Shown: positions 44,902 to 55,627 of the stretch, one piece after another
How positions within the stretch are numbered: the stretch's first letter is position 1
Layout: every line of letters begins with the position of its first letter
Assembly (NCBI GenBank): GCA_963971575.1
Contig: OZ020616.1
Coordinates: 21,780,713-21,844,712, forward strand
DNA from: Liopterus haemorrhoidalis
Taxonomy: Eukaryota > Arthropoda > Insecta > Coleoptera > Dytiscidae
Length of the DNA stretch: 64,000 nucleotides
Direction: 5' to 3'
Position numbers and translations under genes: made by a program
The notes under the pieces: model-generated
The model's database searches: none
What the model was told of the DNA's origin: nothing
Seen by the model: the letters and a program-made list of their open reading frames with translations, nothing else

Positions 44902-46200
44902 CAGAGGCGTACCTGGGGGTATGGCACGTGCCCTGGGCGCTACATGAAGAAGGGGCGCAAAATGGCAAAAAAAAAATTAAAAAGGAAAACAAAACAAAAA
45001 GAATAAAAAGGTGAAAAAGCATTTTGCCCCTTTAGGGGTGAAATTAGTAAAAAAAAAAACTCAATAAGATTTTAAAAAGACACTTATATGCCAATACGGA
45101 ATGTTATCTCAATAAACATAGGAATTGCGAAGCGTTCTACAACTGACGACCCGAATGTAGATTTAAGGGTTGTTTAGGGCAAAATTCTGAAATTCGATCA
45201 TAAATATTTGTAACCTTTATAAGCAATATCTAAGTCGATATCTTTTTGGTTCCAAGATACATTGAGGAATCCTTGAAATCATATTTCACAATATTATATC
45301 CCCTTAGGGGTCGAATTTAAAAAAAATTCTTGTTTGTGGGTGCTTACATCATGGAGAAAATATGCTTGCCAAATTTCATGACTGTGTCCAAGGGACGTTT
45401 TATAGAATAAAAAAGAGCAATTTACTCCTTTCGGGGTGCAATTAAAAAAATATGTTAAAAAGATATTTAAAATTTTTAAGTTAACAGTTTTAATCCCGAA
45501 ACACTCCCTTAGAATGAGAATTTTGAGATACTATATGGCCTTTGTTCGAATCCTGGTTTTACTCTATTATCATACTAAATTTGGTTAAAATATGTCAAAG
45601 TGTTTTTAAAAAAGATTCGTCAAAAGCAAAAATAAATAAACCAATATAATACAGTTCATAAATATCGGCAAAAATAAAAAAATATAATATAGATGTTGTC
45701 TCGTTCTACATAGACTTATCATAGTTTTGCTAAATAACTGAATAAAGATCAGTGCTGTTTACCGATTAATGCCGATTAATATTTGAGCCGAACATATCCG
45801 ATGCCGCCCGAAGAGCATTTATCAAAATATAGTCATCCAATCAACTATTGAACGAAAATTCCTATCCCCTCACTGCATATTTAATAGATATTCCAATGGT
45901 CCAATATAATTAAAAACAAAATTATTAATTTCTCGTTTCTAGTGGGGCTTTTTTGAGATTTTCGATTTTTATAGTTATGATGAAGGCATTTCTTACCAGT
46001 ATGCAAAATTTCAACTCGGTAGCATATCTGGAAATGGGTTAGAATTTCCGGACATTCCCACAAATATTCAGTTTTATATATAAAGATTTCCAGCCAAGTT
46101 ATTTTAAATTTTAATTTTCAAAAAGTGGATGTGACATGTTTGGATAGTGGCACAATTTTAATGTTTGCCATGGGCGCCATTTACCCTAGGTACGCCCCTG
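44902..46200. mobile_element. Non-autonomous hAT element
   Basis: Inverted ends are CAGAGGCGTACCTGGGGGTA (44902) and, read inward on the minus strand, CAGGGGCGTACCTAGGGTAA (to 46200). The 8-bp duplication TCTAAATG flanks it (44894-44901, 46201-46208). Its 1,299 bases have no transposase. It lies just beyond the 3' coding end of the hAT gene at 46202-48587, so both belong to one superfamily but probably not one family. Confidence 0.93.
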
Positions 46201-46201
46201 T

Positions 46202-48587
46202 CTAAATGCTAAACTCTAAACGCCTCGGTTGTAAACTTAAATCCTGTATTATATCATCTACGTTTATATTTAAAGGAGCAGAAATATTTAGAAGAGCCAA
46301 TCCATTTAATCTTTCATTTTTCATTGTATTTCTTAGATACGTTTTCAGTCGTCTGAGGGTTGAGAAGGATCTCACACTAGTGCTTGTGGTGACAGGTAAC
46401 GTACATAAAAAATTTAAAAGTCTCTTAACATGCGGATAAAACTCTACATCACACATTATATATGCGTCTATTGCAGACAATACCTCAATTACTTTTCCAC
46501 AGTTTTATTTCTGCCAGTAAAACTTCATCGTCTTGAAATAATTGTTCACACTGTGCATAAAATTTGCACAATTTTAAAAAATCATTCCTGACATCTTCTT
46601 CAGTATATGTATTTAGAAAGACAAGAAAATGTTGATAAAATATCATTTTGCTTTTCTAATCTTTGCTAAATTTTCATTATTAGATTATTTAGAAATGGCA
46701 AAAATATCACTCTTATATAATACTCATCTGGTGTTGAGGCCGGGGTATTACAACGATACTGTGATCTTTTAGAAAATCTGGGCAATGTTATTACTTTTTC
46801 TTCATATTAAGTAAACATCAACGATGCTTTATTAAAAATTTCACTAAATGTTGCTTCAGCATTTTCCTTTAAATCATTTAACAAACTTAGTTCAGAGTCG
46901 GCCTAAGTCATTGTTTTTTTAAAATCTATATTAATAGTTTGTAAATATTTACTTACCATTTTAGTAATTGCGAATAATTTGCTTATAAAAGTGAAGCTTG
47001 TAAAGATGTGCCCCTGTCATTCCACTGAACAATTTCTTCTAATGAAGGCTGAATTGCTTCGAAAAGCTCGATCAGAACAATTACTGAATCGTGTCTATCT
47101 ATTCACCTCGTAGCACACATTTGAACTAATTTTTGTTTTCTTGTATAACCACAGTATTTTTCAATGTTCGTTTTTAATTCGTCTTGTCTTTTCGGAGTAT
47201 GAAATAAATCATAAATTTGACCTACCACAGCAATACAATTTCGAATTTCCGGGATATTGCACGAATCAGATACAGCTAAATTAAGACAATAAGAACTACA
47301 GTGTACATACAGTGCAAGAGGATAGTCTTTTTTAATATAAGCTTGTACACCTTGAAATTCTCCACTCATTGCACGAGCTCCATCGTATCCTTGCCCTCTT
47401 AAAAAATTTAAGTCGACCCCACAGGACTTCAAAGAATCTATTAAATGAACAGATAAAGACGCCCCTGTTGTACTGACTACGGGAATAAATTGCAAAAATT
47501 GTTCATGAACTTTATCATTTTCAATAAAACGAACTGCTAAGGAAAACTGTTCGATGCCCGATATATCTGTTGTCTCGCCTGCTAAAATGCTATAGCACTC
47601 ATTATTGTTTACACGCTTTACTATGTCACGTAAAATTAATGTGTTTATGGACGTAATTATTTCATTTTGCGCTCTCCAGCTGACATATGATTTATTTTTA
47701 CCACCATACTCTAAATGATTTTTCAGTGTTTCTTTTCCTGCATCGATGTGCATTCTCACGAGCGCTCTAAAATTTTCTTCGTTATGCTCAGGAATTTGAT
47801 GTACATTTAATGGTCCAAAGTCAGTATGACCTCGTAAGGAGATTCCCTGTTGTCCACAAAATATCACTTTTTATTATAGATGTTTGTGCCTACCGATTTT
47901 TCAAAATTTCTTCTCTCTTATTTTTATCCAATTTCTGATCTATTGTAATAACTTTATTTTCTTTTATAAGAGTTAAATGAGTAACTATTTCTAAGCTGTT
48001 TGTGGTATGTTGTATTGTCATGATTATTGAAACATTCAACAGCATGTTTCCAATTATTAAACGGTTGACTGACAAGTTTACCAACATTTTGAACATTGGT
48101 CTTTCCGACCTGCTTTTTTGAAAATAAAACGCAATATCTACAAAATGCGCCTTCCAATAACTCTGAATAACTTAGCCACTTCCATTTATCCAATCATAGC
48201 TTTTGGAATTTCAATTTCTTTTTACCAATTTCCTTATTTGGATAAACGTACTGCCTATTCGGTATCCATATATTATTAAAAATTTCAAGTAACTGTTGTG
48301 CATTCTGTCCAGATTCCAAACATAAATAATGAGATATATCATTTTTTTCTATATTTTTAGAGCTGCACTGTTTATTAGATAATTCACTATATTCAGTTTT
48401 GGAAAAAAAAAAAAATGAATTCTCTTCATGTCGTTCTTTTATTTCTTCATTTTAGTTTATTCGCGATATTTGATAAAACGGATAAATTTTCTTCCTGTGG
48501 TCCCTCATTTTGCGTCCCAGGTTCAACGATATCTACTCGCAACTTTTTCACAAATGAATTTAGTGTCAATTGTTTTCTTTTATTCAT
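46202..48587 (-). pseudogene. hAT transposase (TTF zinc finger, DUF4371-like, hATC dimerisation)
   Basis: ATG 48587 starts MNKRKQLTLNSFVKKLRVD. The reading then runs through frameshifts: WIPNRQYVYPNKEI, a stop, and LDKWKWLSYSELLEGAFCRY with CVLFSKKQVGKT, a TTF/BED-like zinc finger. The longest clean piece (47867-47103) has HIDAGKETLKNHLEYGGKN, ILAGETTDISGIEQFS (catalytic Asp region) and CGVDLNFLRGQGYDGARAMS (second Asp). It breaks at CATR, where families usually continue with TRW. A decayed stretch (46480-47100) precedes the C-terminal hATC dimerisation motif (TSTSVRSFSTLRRLKTYLRN, NGLALLNIS). The protein resembles ZMYM1/52-kDa-repressor-like transposases. It is inactive by several shifts and stops. 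Its terminal repeats were not found. Confidence 0.85.
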
Positions 48588-48639
48588 AATTACACTATAA
48601 ATAGAACGTACACACGACAAACGAGAAAAAGACAACCAC

Positions 48640-49370
48640 TAACTATTTAAGACAAAAACTAACTGAAACATTTAAAACTGACATCTTCAAATATTATTAC
48701 TTATTTACGCATGACCCATCTATATAGAGGCCTATAAAATCATAATAACAGCGCACGTGCAAAGTCATAAAGTCATAAATAAATGTTATCGCTATTATAT
48801 TGCATTAAAAGGACTGCGAACGCCGACGTTCCCAAAATTTGAGTAATTAAGTAGTTAAGACCGTCGCATGGCAATTTTAAAAGGAAACATTTTTTTAAAT
48901 ATCACAATATAATATAAGAAGTAAGTAATATTACCAATATTTAATATTAAGTGTGCGGACATTGGCAAAGGCGTTGAGGGAAGAAGACTCCACCCGTCAA
49001 CACCTGTTCTTCTTCCCTTTGTTAAACAAAATGGCCGCTTCACGATTGTTTTGTTAAATTTTCTAGAATGTTGTTAATTTAAAGTTTTTAATTGTGAAAA
49101 TGATATGGTGCCTGATTGGTTTGGTGATTTATAACGACTTCGTTTTTTTAAAACATCTATGTGTTCCTCTTAATTATTTCAGTGAGTAAAAATTAACTGG
49201 TGTTATAATTAGCTAAACTAATTGCACATTGTTGTTATAGATTTTCAAACCTTGAATAAAGCCAATGAACAGTTTAAATATAGGCCTTATGAAATAAATG
49301 TGGGTTATTCACAACACGATCTTCTTTGTCCCAACTAAATTAATTATATATAATATATACTTAATTTATA
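48640..49370. other. No gene seen
   Basis: AT-rich sequence. It holds a short inverted motif (gaagaagactccacccgtcaacacctgttcttcttccc, 48979-49018) able to form a hairpin through gaagaaga/tcttcttc. The right end of the hAT gene should lie here but no terminus is clear. Confidence 0.4.
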
Positions 49371-49377
49371 TATAAAA

Positions 49378-49607
49378 TAACTGTCCAAATGTTCAGAATC
49401 AGTTTTTAAAAAGTTTTATTACGTCATTAACAAAATTAAATTATTACAGTTCAAGATTCTAATTAAGACTAAAGAAATAATATGCAAAACATGTTAATAT
49501 AAACTGGAAAGAAAATGCTGATTATTAAAAGTGTCAAGTACATCTTGGGAATATGTTATGTAAAAGGGTGGTGTCTTATTATGTGGAGTCAGCGGGAACT
49601 GTTGAGG
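49378..49607 (-). repeat. 3' LTR of the macrodomain element
   Basis: It starts GTTACCTCAACAG just after the polypurine tract and ends ACAGTTATTT. The flank atatataaaa could be an ATAT-type target, but the other flank is lost. Confidence 0.85.
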
Positions 49608-50260
49608 TAACTCCTCCCCCCTTGGACGAAGGCTTCCTCTGGAAGGCTGTTCGATTTTGGATTTTCTTGGGAATTTTCCTTTTCATTTTCTTGATTTTGC
49701 GGCTTCTTGGATATCTTGTTTTTTACCCATTTTATGAGAAGGTAAAAACTTCCAATGGATAGGATGACGTACAGCGTGATTGTCCAAATATTGGCATGGT
49801 ATTGGACAATGTTTTGATCTTCTCGATACATCACAGCAGGGTTTGCTTGTATTTTTTCATGTTTGAGAGTGTTTAATTTTATGGTAAAATTTGATATTTT
49901 TGATTTATTTAGTACCAAATTTAGCGGGCTCATTATGAGTGGTGTGCCATAGCTTCTGTCGTTATAGCCATCATCTTGATCATGGCATTTGATTGTGAAT
50001 TTTTCTATCTTCGGAAATACACCCAAATATTGGTTGATTTCAGTGTTGAATTCTAGTTGATTATTGGCGATGTTTAATCGTGTGTATTGGCAGTGTCTTG
50101 GGTTTCCTTGACGCATGATGCTTTCTTCGCAATCAGCCTTGTAGTTTGTTAACAGATGACTGGGACATTGATACACCTTACTCTTGGTACAGATACCAGT
50201 CAGAGGTATTATATTATGTTCGGATTTTAAAACATATTTAATATTTTGAATTATGGTCAC
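49589..50260 (-). pseudogene. env: Envelope-like C-terminal part
   Basis: About 220 codons with spaced cysteines, several N-x-S/T sites, and a membrane segment (IWTITLYVILSIGSFYLLIK) near residue 160, then a basic, Glu/Gln-rich cytoplasmic tail. This fits the membrane-proximal half of an errantivirus envelope protein. The expected N-terminal half (signal peptide, cleavage site, fusion peptide) is not present upstream: 50261-50560 has only short frames. The gene is therefore incomplete. The stop overlaps the polypurine tract and the start of the 3' LTR. Confidence 0.7.
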
Positions 50261-50559
50261 ATATTCTTTTTCATGCTCAGTGGGTATTGGTTTTTAAATA
50301 ATAAAGTTCATAATTTTGTTTAAAGTCAAAGGCAAGCTTGAGAAATAAATAATTTGCTAAATTAATAATTATTCGTGCGATAATTTTTGAATTTATAAGT
50401 TTGTTTTCTCGGAATTTTAATATTACAGAGGTGAATGTTGTCCGCGGTATTACCGTGTGTTGTTTCGATTTTCGCGGTTTCTAATTTGGGATCTACGCTT
50501 ATAATTTTTTCCTCTTTGTATTTATTTTTTGTTTTCCGCTGTTTTTGTTTATTCTTAAC

Positions 50560-51169
50560 ATAAACTTTTTCAGGTATTTTGGGGAGATCTTGTCTATTTT
50601 CGTTAATTTTTGTTATTTTATTTTCTTTGTTTACTGACAGGGTTTCATTTATCTTGTTGTAAAGAAGTCTAATTTTATTTTTAGATTTGTCACGTAATTG
50701 TTGACTAATTGTTGTCCTAGGTCAATGTCAAATGGTGAATCTGAGTTTAGTTGTCCGGATATTATTTCTGCTGGTGTCAGCTTTGTGACGGAATGCACGT
50801 AGTTGTTATACGCTAAAAGGGTGTAGTTTACTTTAATTTCAATGGGGTCTTTAGAATATTCAGCTTGATTATTTAATAAACGAATGTGTTGTATAAGGGT
50901 TGAGTGGAATCTTTCTAGTTGTCCGTTCGATTCCGGATGTTGGCTACTAATGAAATGAATTTTGATTTTATGAACCTGCAACAATTGTTTTACGACTGAA
51001 TTTTTGAACTCGAGTCCGTTATCAGATATGACTTGTTGCGGTATGCCATGGTGGGTAAAAATTTTAACTAGGTTATTTACTACTTCTATCCCTTGTGCTG
51101 AATTTAGTTTATATGCCTGGGCATATTTTGAAAATGAATCTATGATGGTGAGGAATTTAACGTTTTCTA
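50560..51169 (-). pseudogene. pol: Integrase catalytic core and tail, shifted frame
   Basis: Continuing one frame over from the break at about 51170, the reading is NIENVKFLTIIDSFSKYAQA (first catalytic Asp), FTHHGIPQQVISDNGLEF (second Asp) and SQHPESNGQLERFHSTLIQH (catalytic Glu), then AYNNYVHSVTKLTPAEII. A second one-base break near 50680 moves the tail into NKINETLSVNKENKITKINE and a Lys-rich end. All three D,D-35-E residues are present, so only the two shifts disable this otherwise complete integrase. Confidence 0.88.
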
Positions 51170-53070
51170 TGTTATGCTATCTACATGTACGATTTCAAAT
51201 GGTTTTGTAGCTGTGGGGGTTATATTGAATTTTAGTTTCAGGGGTATTCTATCGTATTTTGTCATCGGACATAACTCACAATTGTTAATAAAGGTTTGAA
51301 TTGATTTACGTTGATTGGGCCAATAATATCGTGATTTAATTTTTATTTCGGTCTCGTCAAGACCTTGGTGGTTTGTCTTACTTTCATGATAATTTTGAAT
51401 AACTTTTAAAATTTCATACTCGTTTTCTACATCTACTAGTTTTTCTGTACATTTTACAAAATTAAGTTGAGTATTTTTGAAATATTTTTGAATGACTAGA
51501 CTAAACTTTTCGTAAACGGGATCTTCGAAATAAAAATGATATTTAATCTTTGGTACTATGTATTGTTTTATAAAATTTATAACATCGTGTTCGAAATTGT
51601 TTTTTGAAATTTTGAAAAGAATTCGTTGTTTATTATTGAATAATTTTATAATTGAAGGTACTGGTGGGTCATAGTTTATTTCTGATACTATGATTTGATT
51701 CATACCGTGGTTGACTGGGGAATCAATTATCGGTAGTCCTATTATAGGGTTATCTATATTAGAATGTATAGTCTGATCGTCTGAGTCGTCGTCAATGGTT
51801 ATAGTTTCTAGTTCGGGTTCACCTATTTCTACAAATAAAGATTCATTATCCGCATTATCTTTTGATGTTCCGGGTTTTTCAATATCGTTTGTGTTAAGCT
51901 CGTAATTTGGAGGTTTTACGTCCGAAATTTTGAAAATTGTTATAACTATGTCCGTGTTATTAAAAATGAATTTCAACATTGACTTAACTTCGTTCCAATT
52001 TAACTTATCGAGACCTGATGAGATTTTTGGTATACTTAGTTTTTTAATTTTGTTTTTAATGCAAAATATTTTCAAATTTAGTAATGTATAGAATAGATTC
52101 TGTTTAGTAGGTTTGTGAAAATATTTTTCTTTGGTTATGAGGTATAATAGGAAACGGTTTTGATTTCTTAAGAATACTAAGTTGTGAAATCTCGGGTTTT
52201 GCTTTTTTAATTTATCCACATTATTGAATCTGTCTCTAAAGTGTCTTGCCACTCCTCTCGACATATGTAAGTCTCTACTAACGCAATGTGCTAGACTATT
52301 GTCTAACGGCGCATCAAAAAGATTTCCTTTTACTTCTAAAATATTATTACTATTTAATTTAAAGTTTAGCTTTTTAGCTAAATATTTTTTGTAAAGCTTA
52401 AGTGGTGATTCGTTTTCTGAATTTTGGGGTAATTTTTGAATTTTATTATCTAATTTTATTGTTGTATCAGGTTTTTTCAGATTTGAACTAAGACAATGGG
52501 TTTGATAATTTTTTGTTTTATTTACACGTTTCTCTACCTTATCGAAAGTTGTGTAGGGAATCATGATATGATGGTCATTTATAATGTTTCGTTTAGTATT
52601 GATTGATTGTAGAGATTTCATTTGAGTATGGATATTATTTGAGGATGGTTTAGAACTAAGAAAATTAATTTTTAAGGATGTTTCAGGAGTGACCAATTTA
52701 TTATCAACCAGATCAATTTTTGCGTTTAGTAATTTAAGATTATCTAAACCTAAGAGGCAATCAAAGTTTTTGTGGAATTTAAACAAATGGAATTTTAAAG
52801 GCAAACTGCTTGTTTTAAGTATTTTAGGACTTGGCATAGACATACTGTAGTACTCTGTTGAATTACCGTGTGCCGATGATATTTGAAAGGGATCATTGAC
52901 TATTGATTTTTGAAAATACTTTTTTGCAATTTCAGGATTAATGAATGACTTAGTGCTGCCTGTGTCTAACAGTACTTTTAAATTATTGTCAGGGAACACA
53001 ATGTACGGTAATTGGCTTTTGTTATTATTTAAATTTAGTAATTCAAACTGGGGTCCGAGGCTATTTCCTC
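51167..53070 (-). CDS. pol: Pol: protease - TARG1-like macrodomain - pre-integrase/integrase zinc finger
   Basis: Residues are counted from the GTG at 52999; the frame itself opens upstream at the slip site. Protease: LLDTGSTKSFI (Asp12) and the flap/LLGLDN region, to about 115. A Lys/Asn-rich linker follows. The macrodomain spans 213-358 (52363-51926): LEVKGNLFDAP, SLAHCVSRDLHMSRGVA, YLITKEKYFHKPT, LSIPKISSGLDKLNW and DIVITIFKI. Human TARG1/OARD1 uses Lys84 in ITK and Asp125 in GLD; the equivalents here are Lys290 and Asp331. TARG1 removes ADP-ribose from acidic residues. An acidic linker leads to the segment that follows RNase H in gypsy elements, then the integrase HHCC finger (YHESKTNHQGL, CELC). 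RT and RNase H are absent. The frame is lost by one base at about 51170. Confidence 0.88.
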
Positions 53071-54282
53071 TAAAAAATTATGATCGTTTGAATCATCAAT
53101 TTGTTCTACAGGTTGTTCATAATAATAATCTGGTTCGAGTTCTGAATGTATCTGTTCTGTTTCTAAATTATTGTCACCAATAATGAACAGTTCTTCAGAT
53201 AAGAATTTTGGTTCGTTTTGTCTAAAGTTGAAATTTTGTTGAAGTTGTGGTCTCCGGAAAGTATTCTTTGTGCAAACTGACATGGGAGTTGGTTTGGGTA
53301 GATTTTGATTTGTGCCTGGTCTAAAGACGTTTTTGTTAGACGGGTTAGTGTTTTTATAATTGTTGAACATTTGTGAAGTTGATGCGGGTGAAAATTTTGA
53401 TTGTTGTTGGTATTGAGAACATTGGAAGGGTTGTTGGTACTGAGAACGTTGCGAGGGTTGTTGGAATTGCGTTGAAAATTTAGTTCGCATTGAAGGGTTG
53501 TAAGTTTGTGGTATTGTTTTCTGTGGTTTTACATTACACGGGTTTTTGTCGATTTTATGCCTAGTTTCTAAATTAAAATCGTTTGTAAGCATATTAAGGG
53601 CTTCATTAAGATCTGTGGGATTTTTGGTTCTCATCAGAGAGCCTATGGGTTCTCTAAGTCCACGTAATAAAACTCGTAAAGCTAGATTTCTTAGAAATTC
53701 GCTAAGGGCTGGTCTACAACTAGGAGTATAATGACTTGTTAAATATGATATCTGTAAGTTTAATAATTTTTGTATTTTTAAGTAAAAGTCAAAAGGTGAC
53801 TCATTTTGTATTTGTTTCAATTCGGATAATTCTATACATAACGTATAGACATCTCTTTTATCGCTATACGCGTTTAGTAGGGCAGCTTTTAATTCTGTCC
53901 AATTTGTTATATGGCTAGAGGAAATATTTATTGCCGCTTCGCTTTTTATTTTTGAAATGAGACTAGACAAGAGATATTCGTTCTCAAAGTCGTCTGGATT
54001 GCTATTATTATAAAACTTAGTGATTAATTTTTCTGAGATTTCGATGAATCTCGATAAAAGTTCCGGTTGTCCATGGAATTCTGGGACCATAGCCAGATAT
54101 TCCTTTTTAAGGGTCGGACGAACCGTTGAATTTACGGGACCTGGTATTGCCATTTCTTTATTCAAGTCTAAACTTGTATTAAAAATATTTACTAAATTTT
54201 CTACTGAGCCAGAATTAGAATTATCGTGACTGTAATTTGGGTCGCTATCCGAAGAGTTGGATAAATAACCTCTGAATGACAT
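53035..54282 (-). CDS. gag: Errantivirus-like Gag
   Basis: ATG 54282 gives 415 codons without a break. The first third is acidic and Ser/Asn-rich (SFRGYLSNSSDSDPNYSHDN). A helical capsid-like middle follows (EYLAMVPEFHGQPELLSRF, NWTELKAALLNAYSDKRDVY, LRVLLRGLREPIGSLMR), then a Gln/Pro/Asn-rich region with FQQPSQRSQYQQPFQ-type repeats, and an acidic end. There is no CCHC knuckle, as usual in errantivirus Gag. The start sits about 230 bases after the primer site. It should assemble the particle and package RNA. The 3' end overlaps pol, which is entered by a -1 shift at 53077-53071. Confidence 0.9.
   Translation of the reverse strand: MSFRGYLSNSSDSDPNYSHDNSNSGSVENLVNIFNTSLDLNKEMAIPGPVNSTVRPTLKKEYLAMVPEFHGQPELLSRFIEISEKLITKFYNNSNPDDFENEYLLSSLISKIKSEAAINISSSHITNWTELKAALLNAYSDKRDVYTLCIELSELKQIQNESPFDFYLKIQKLLNLQISYLTSHYTPSCRPALSEFLRNLALRVLLRGLREPIGSLMRTKNPTDLNEALNMLTNDFNLETRHKIDKNPCNVKPQKTIPQTYNPSMRTKFSTQFQQPSQRSQYQQPFQCSQYQQQSKFSPASTSQMFNNYKNTNPSNKNVFRPGTNQNLPKPTPMSVCTKNTFRRPQLQQNFNFRQNEPKFLSEELFIIGDNNLETEQIHSELEPDYYYEQPVEQIDDSNDHNFLEEIASDPSLNY
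53071..53077 (-). promoter_or_regulatory. -1 ribosomal slippery site T TTT TTA
   Basis: In the gag frame the codons are AAT TTT TTA, the X XXY YYZ arrangement of a -1 slip heptamer. After a -1 slip the frame reads AGA GGA AAT AGC and continues open into pol with no stop. It lies about 12 codons before the gag stop. Confidence 0.75.
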
Positions 54283-54510
54283 CAATACTCACAAGAATAG
54301 TAGTGTCCACCTGTCCATCGATTGGAATTGGCTGGAATCGGAATTGGCTGCGTGAAGTCTTCCATCTTCGTTCGGAGAGTCTTCTACACACGTTCTCTGC
54401 ACTTTGTTCTTGTGGCGAAATGTTTTTGTTAATGATCACGTTTTTATTGTTCGTATCACTTTTAAACTGTTAAAACAGACCGATATTATATTCGCTAATA
54501 CCGTTTAGTG

Positions 54511-54529
54511 ATCCCACTCGACTGCGCCA
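54511..54529 (-). promoter_or_regulatory. tRNA primer-binding site
   Basis: The minus strand reads TGGCGCAGTCGAGTGGGAT two to three bases after the 5' LTR. It is the Ser-tRNA-type primer site of 17.6/297-like elements. Confidence 0.85.
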
Positions 54530-54531
54530 AA

Positions 54532-54711
54532 TAACTGTCCAAATGTTCAGAATCAGTTTTTAAAAAGTTTTATTACGTCATTAACAAAATTAAATTATTA
54601 CAGTTCAAGATTCTAATTAAGACTAAAGAAATAATATGCAAAACATGTTAATATAAACTGGAAAGAAAATGCTGATTATTAAAAGTGTCAAGTACATCTT
54701 GGGAATATGTA
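54532..54711 (-). repeat. 5' LTR of the macrodomain element, truncated
   Basis: Identical by eye to 49378-49556. The match breaks after gggaatatg, where the right flank reads tacggacccgacg. The missing part would be the outer U3. Confidence 0.85.
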
Positions 54712-55600
54712 CGGACCCGACGACCCCCCCTTGCAACGTTTTACGAAAGACTGGTTCCAAATGCGCTACTAGAATGGTTTATTTTAAATTAATATTCTGG
54801 AACGATCACGAAAACTATTAAGAAACTATTAGTGAAATTATTAGGTGGCGTGTGGCGACAACAAAGCGGGTAATTACCATGTGTTCATTTAATAAAACAA
54901 TCTTTAAGGGAGAAACCGAAGTATAAAAAATGAACAATACATTAGACGATGCTGAGGTAATCCAAGCAATATCAGAAGAAGTATTTGCAGCAGCTTTATT
55001 TGGTTTGCTTTCCAAATTGAATTCCAATTATGCGAATCTTATATCTAAACATTATTTTCTGCGCTAGTTATCATGACCGGGCGTTTTTCTTATTTACAGA
55101 CCACTGGGTGTAAAGTTGTATTTTCGGTACCCAAGATGGAATTAAAGTGAAAAATAAATAAATAAATGTGTTTCCATCCTGTTGTGCGTAATATGTTTTT
55201 ATAACAGTCACTTAAAAAATATTGTTTCTTACCAGTTAAATACACTCATGAAAATTATCTAGTGATATTTGATGAAGTATTTGACGAGGTTAGGAAAGGA
55301 ATATTTATTTCTTATTTTATAAAGATTTTGTTAATGGTGTGTAGGGAGGGCCGCCGCGTGTGTGTCAGCCGCTCGAATGCGGGCATTTGTGAGGCCGCCC
55401 TTTGCTCTAGTAGAGCCCAAATTCTGCAGGTGTTGACGGAAATTTACACCTGCATGATTTGAGTTGAATATTTGAACAAGGGGGGGGGAGCGCGCGGCGG
55501 CATTGTTCTACACTGTTTGTGCGATTTTTATACAGTAACAAATGAACATTCTTTTCGTGATATGATTGGATGTTTGATTGAATATCCTTGGACTATTTTG
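54712..55600. other. Mostly unexplained intronic sequence
   Basis: A 46-codon plus-strand frame at 54929-55069 (MNNTLDDAEVIQAISEEVFA) is compositionally protein-like but unrecognised. Two GC-rich patches (55345-55400, 55480-55500 with a G-run of nine) surround a hairpin gcaggtgt/acacctgc at 55424-55454. No terminal repeats were found. Confidence 0.35.
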
Positions 55601-55627
55601 ATGAGTATATTTCCGTCATAAATTTAC

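Larger units (their letters stand above)
49378..54711 (-). mobile_element. gypsy/errantivirus-like LTR element with a macrodomain in place of RT
   Basis: The 3' LTR lies at about 49378-49607 and the 5' LTR at about 54532-54711. The 5' copy lacks the first ~50 bases of U3. Over the shared ~178 bases I see no difference. The primer-binding site TGGCGCAGTCGAGTGGGAT (54529-54511) matches the Ser-tRNA type used by 17.6/297-like errantiviruses, and a polypurine tract ccaaggggggagg precedes the 3' LTR. Order on the minus strand: gag, a -1 slippery site, pol with protease, macrodomain and integrase, then the C-terminal part of an envelope-like gene. Reverse transcriptase and RNase H are absent. Confidence 0.9.

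Noticed and set aside
48855..49043. 62-codon minus-strand frame beginning KRPFCLTKGRR
   Set aside because: No conserved motif, no splice or element context; likely chance.
55262..55462. 66-codon plus-strand frame with several cysteines, considered as another Cys-rich host exon
   Set aside because: It is on the opposite strand to the host gene, the Cys spacing does not match the modules, and no splice sites fit.
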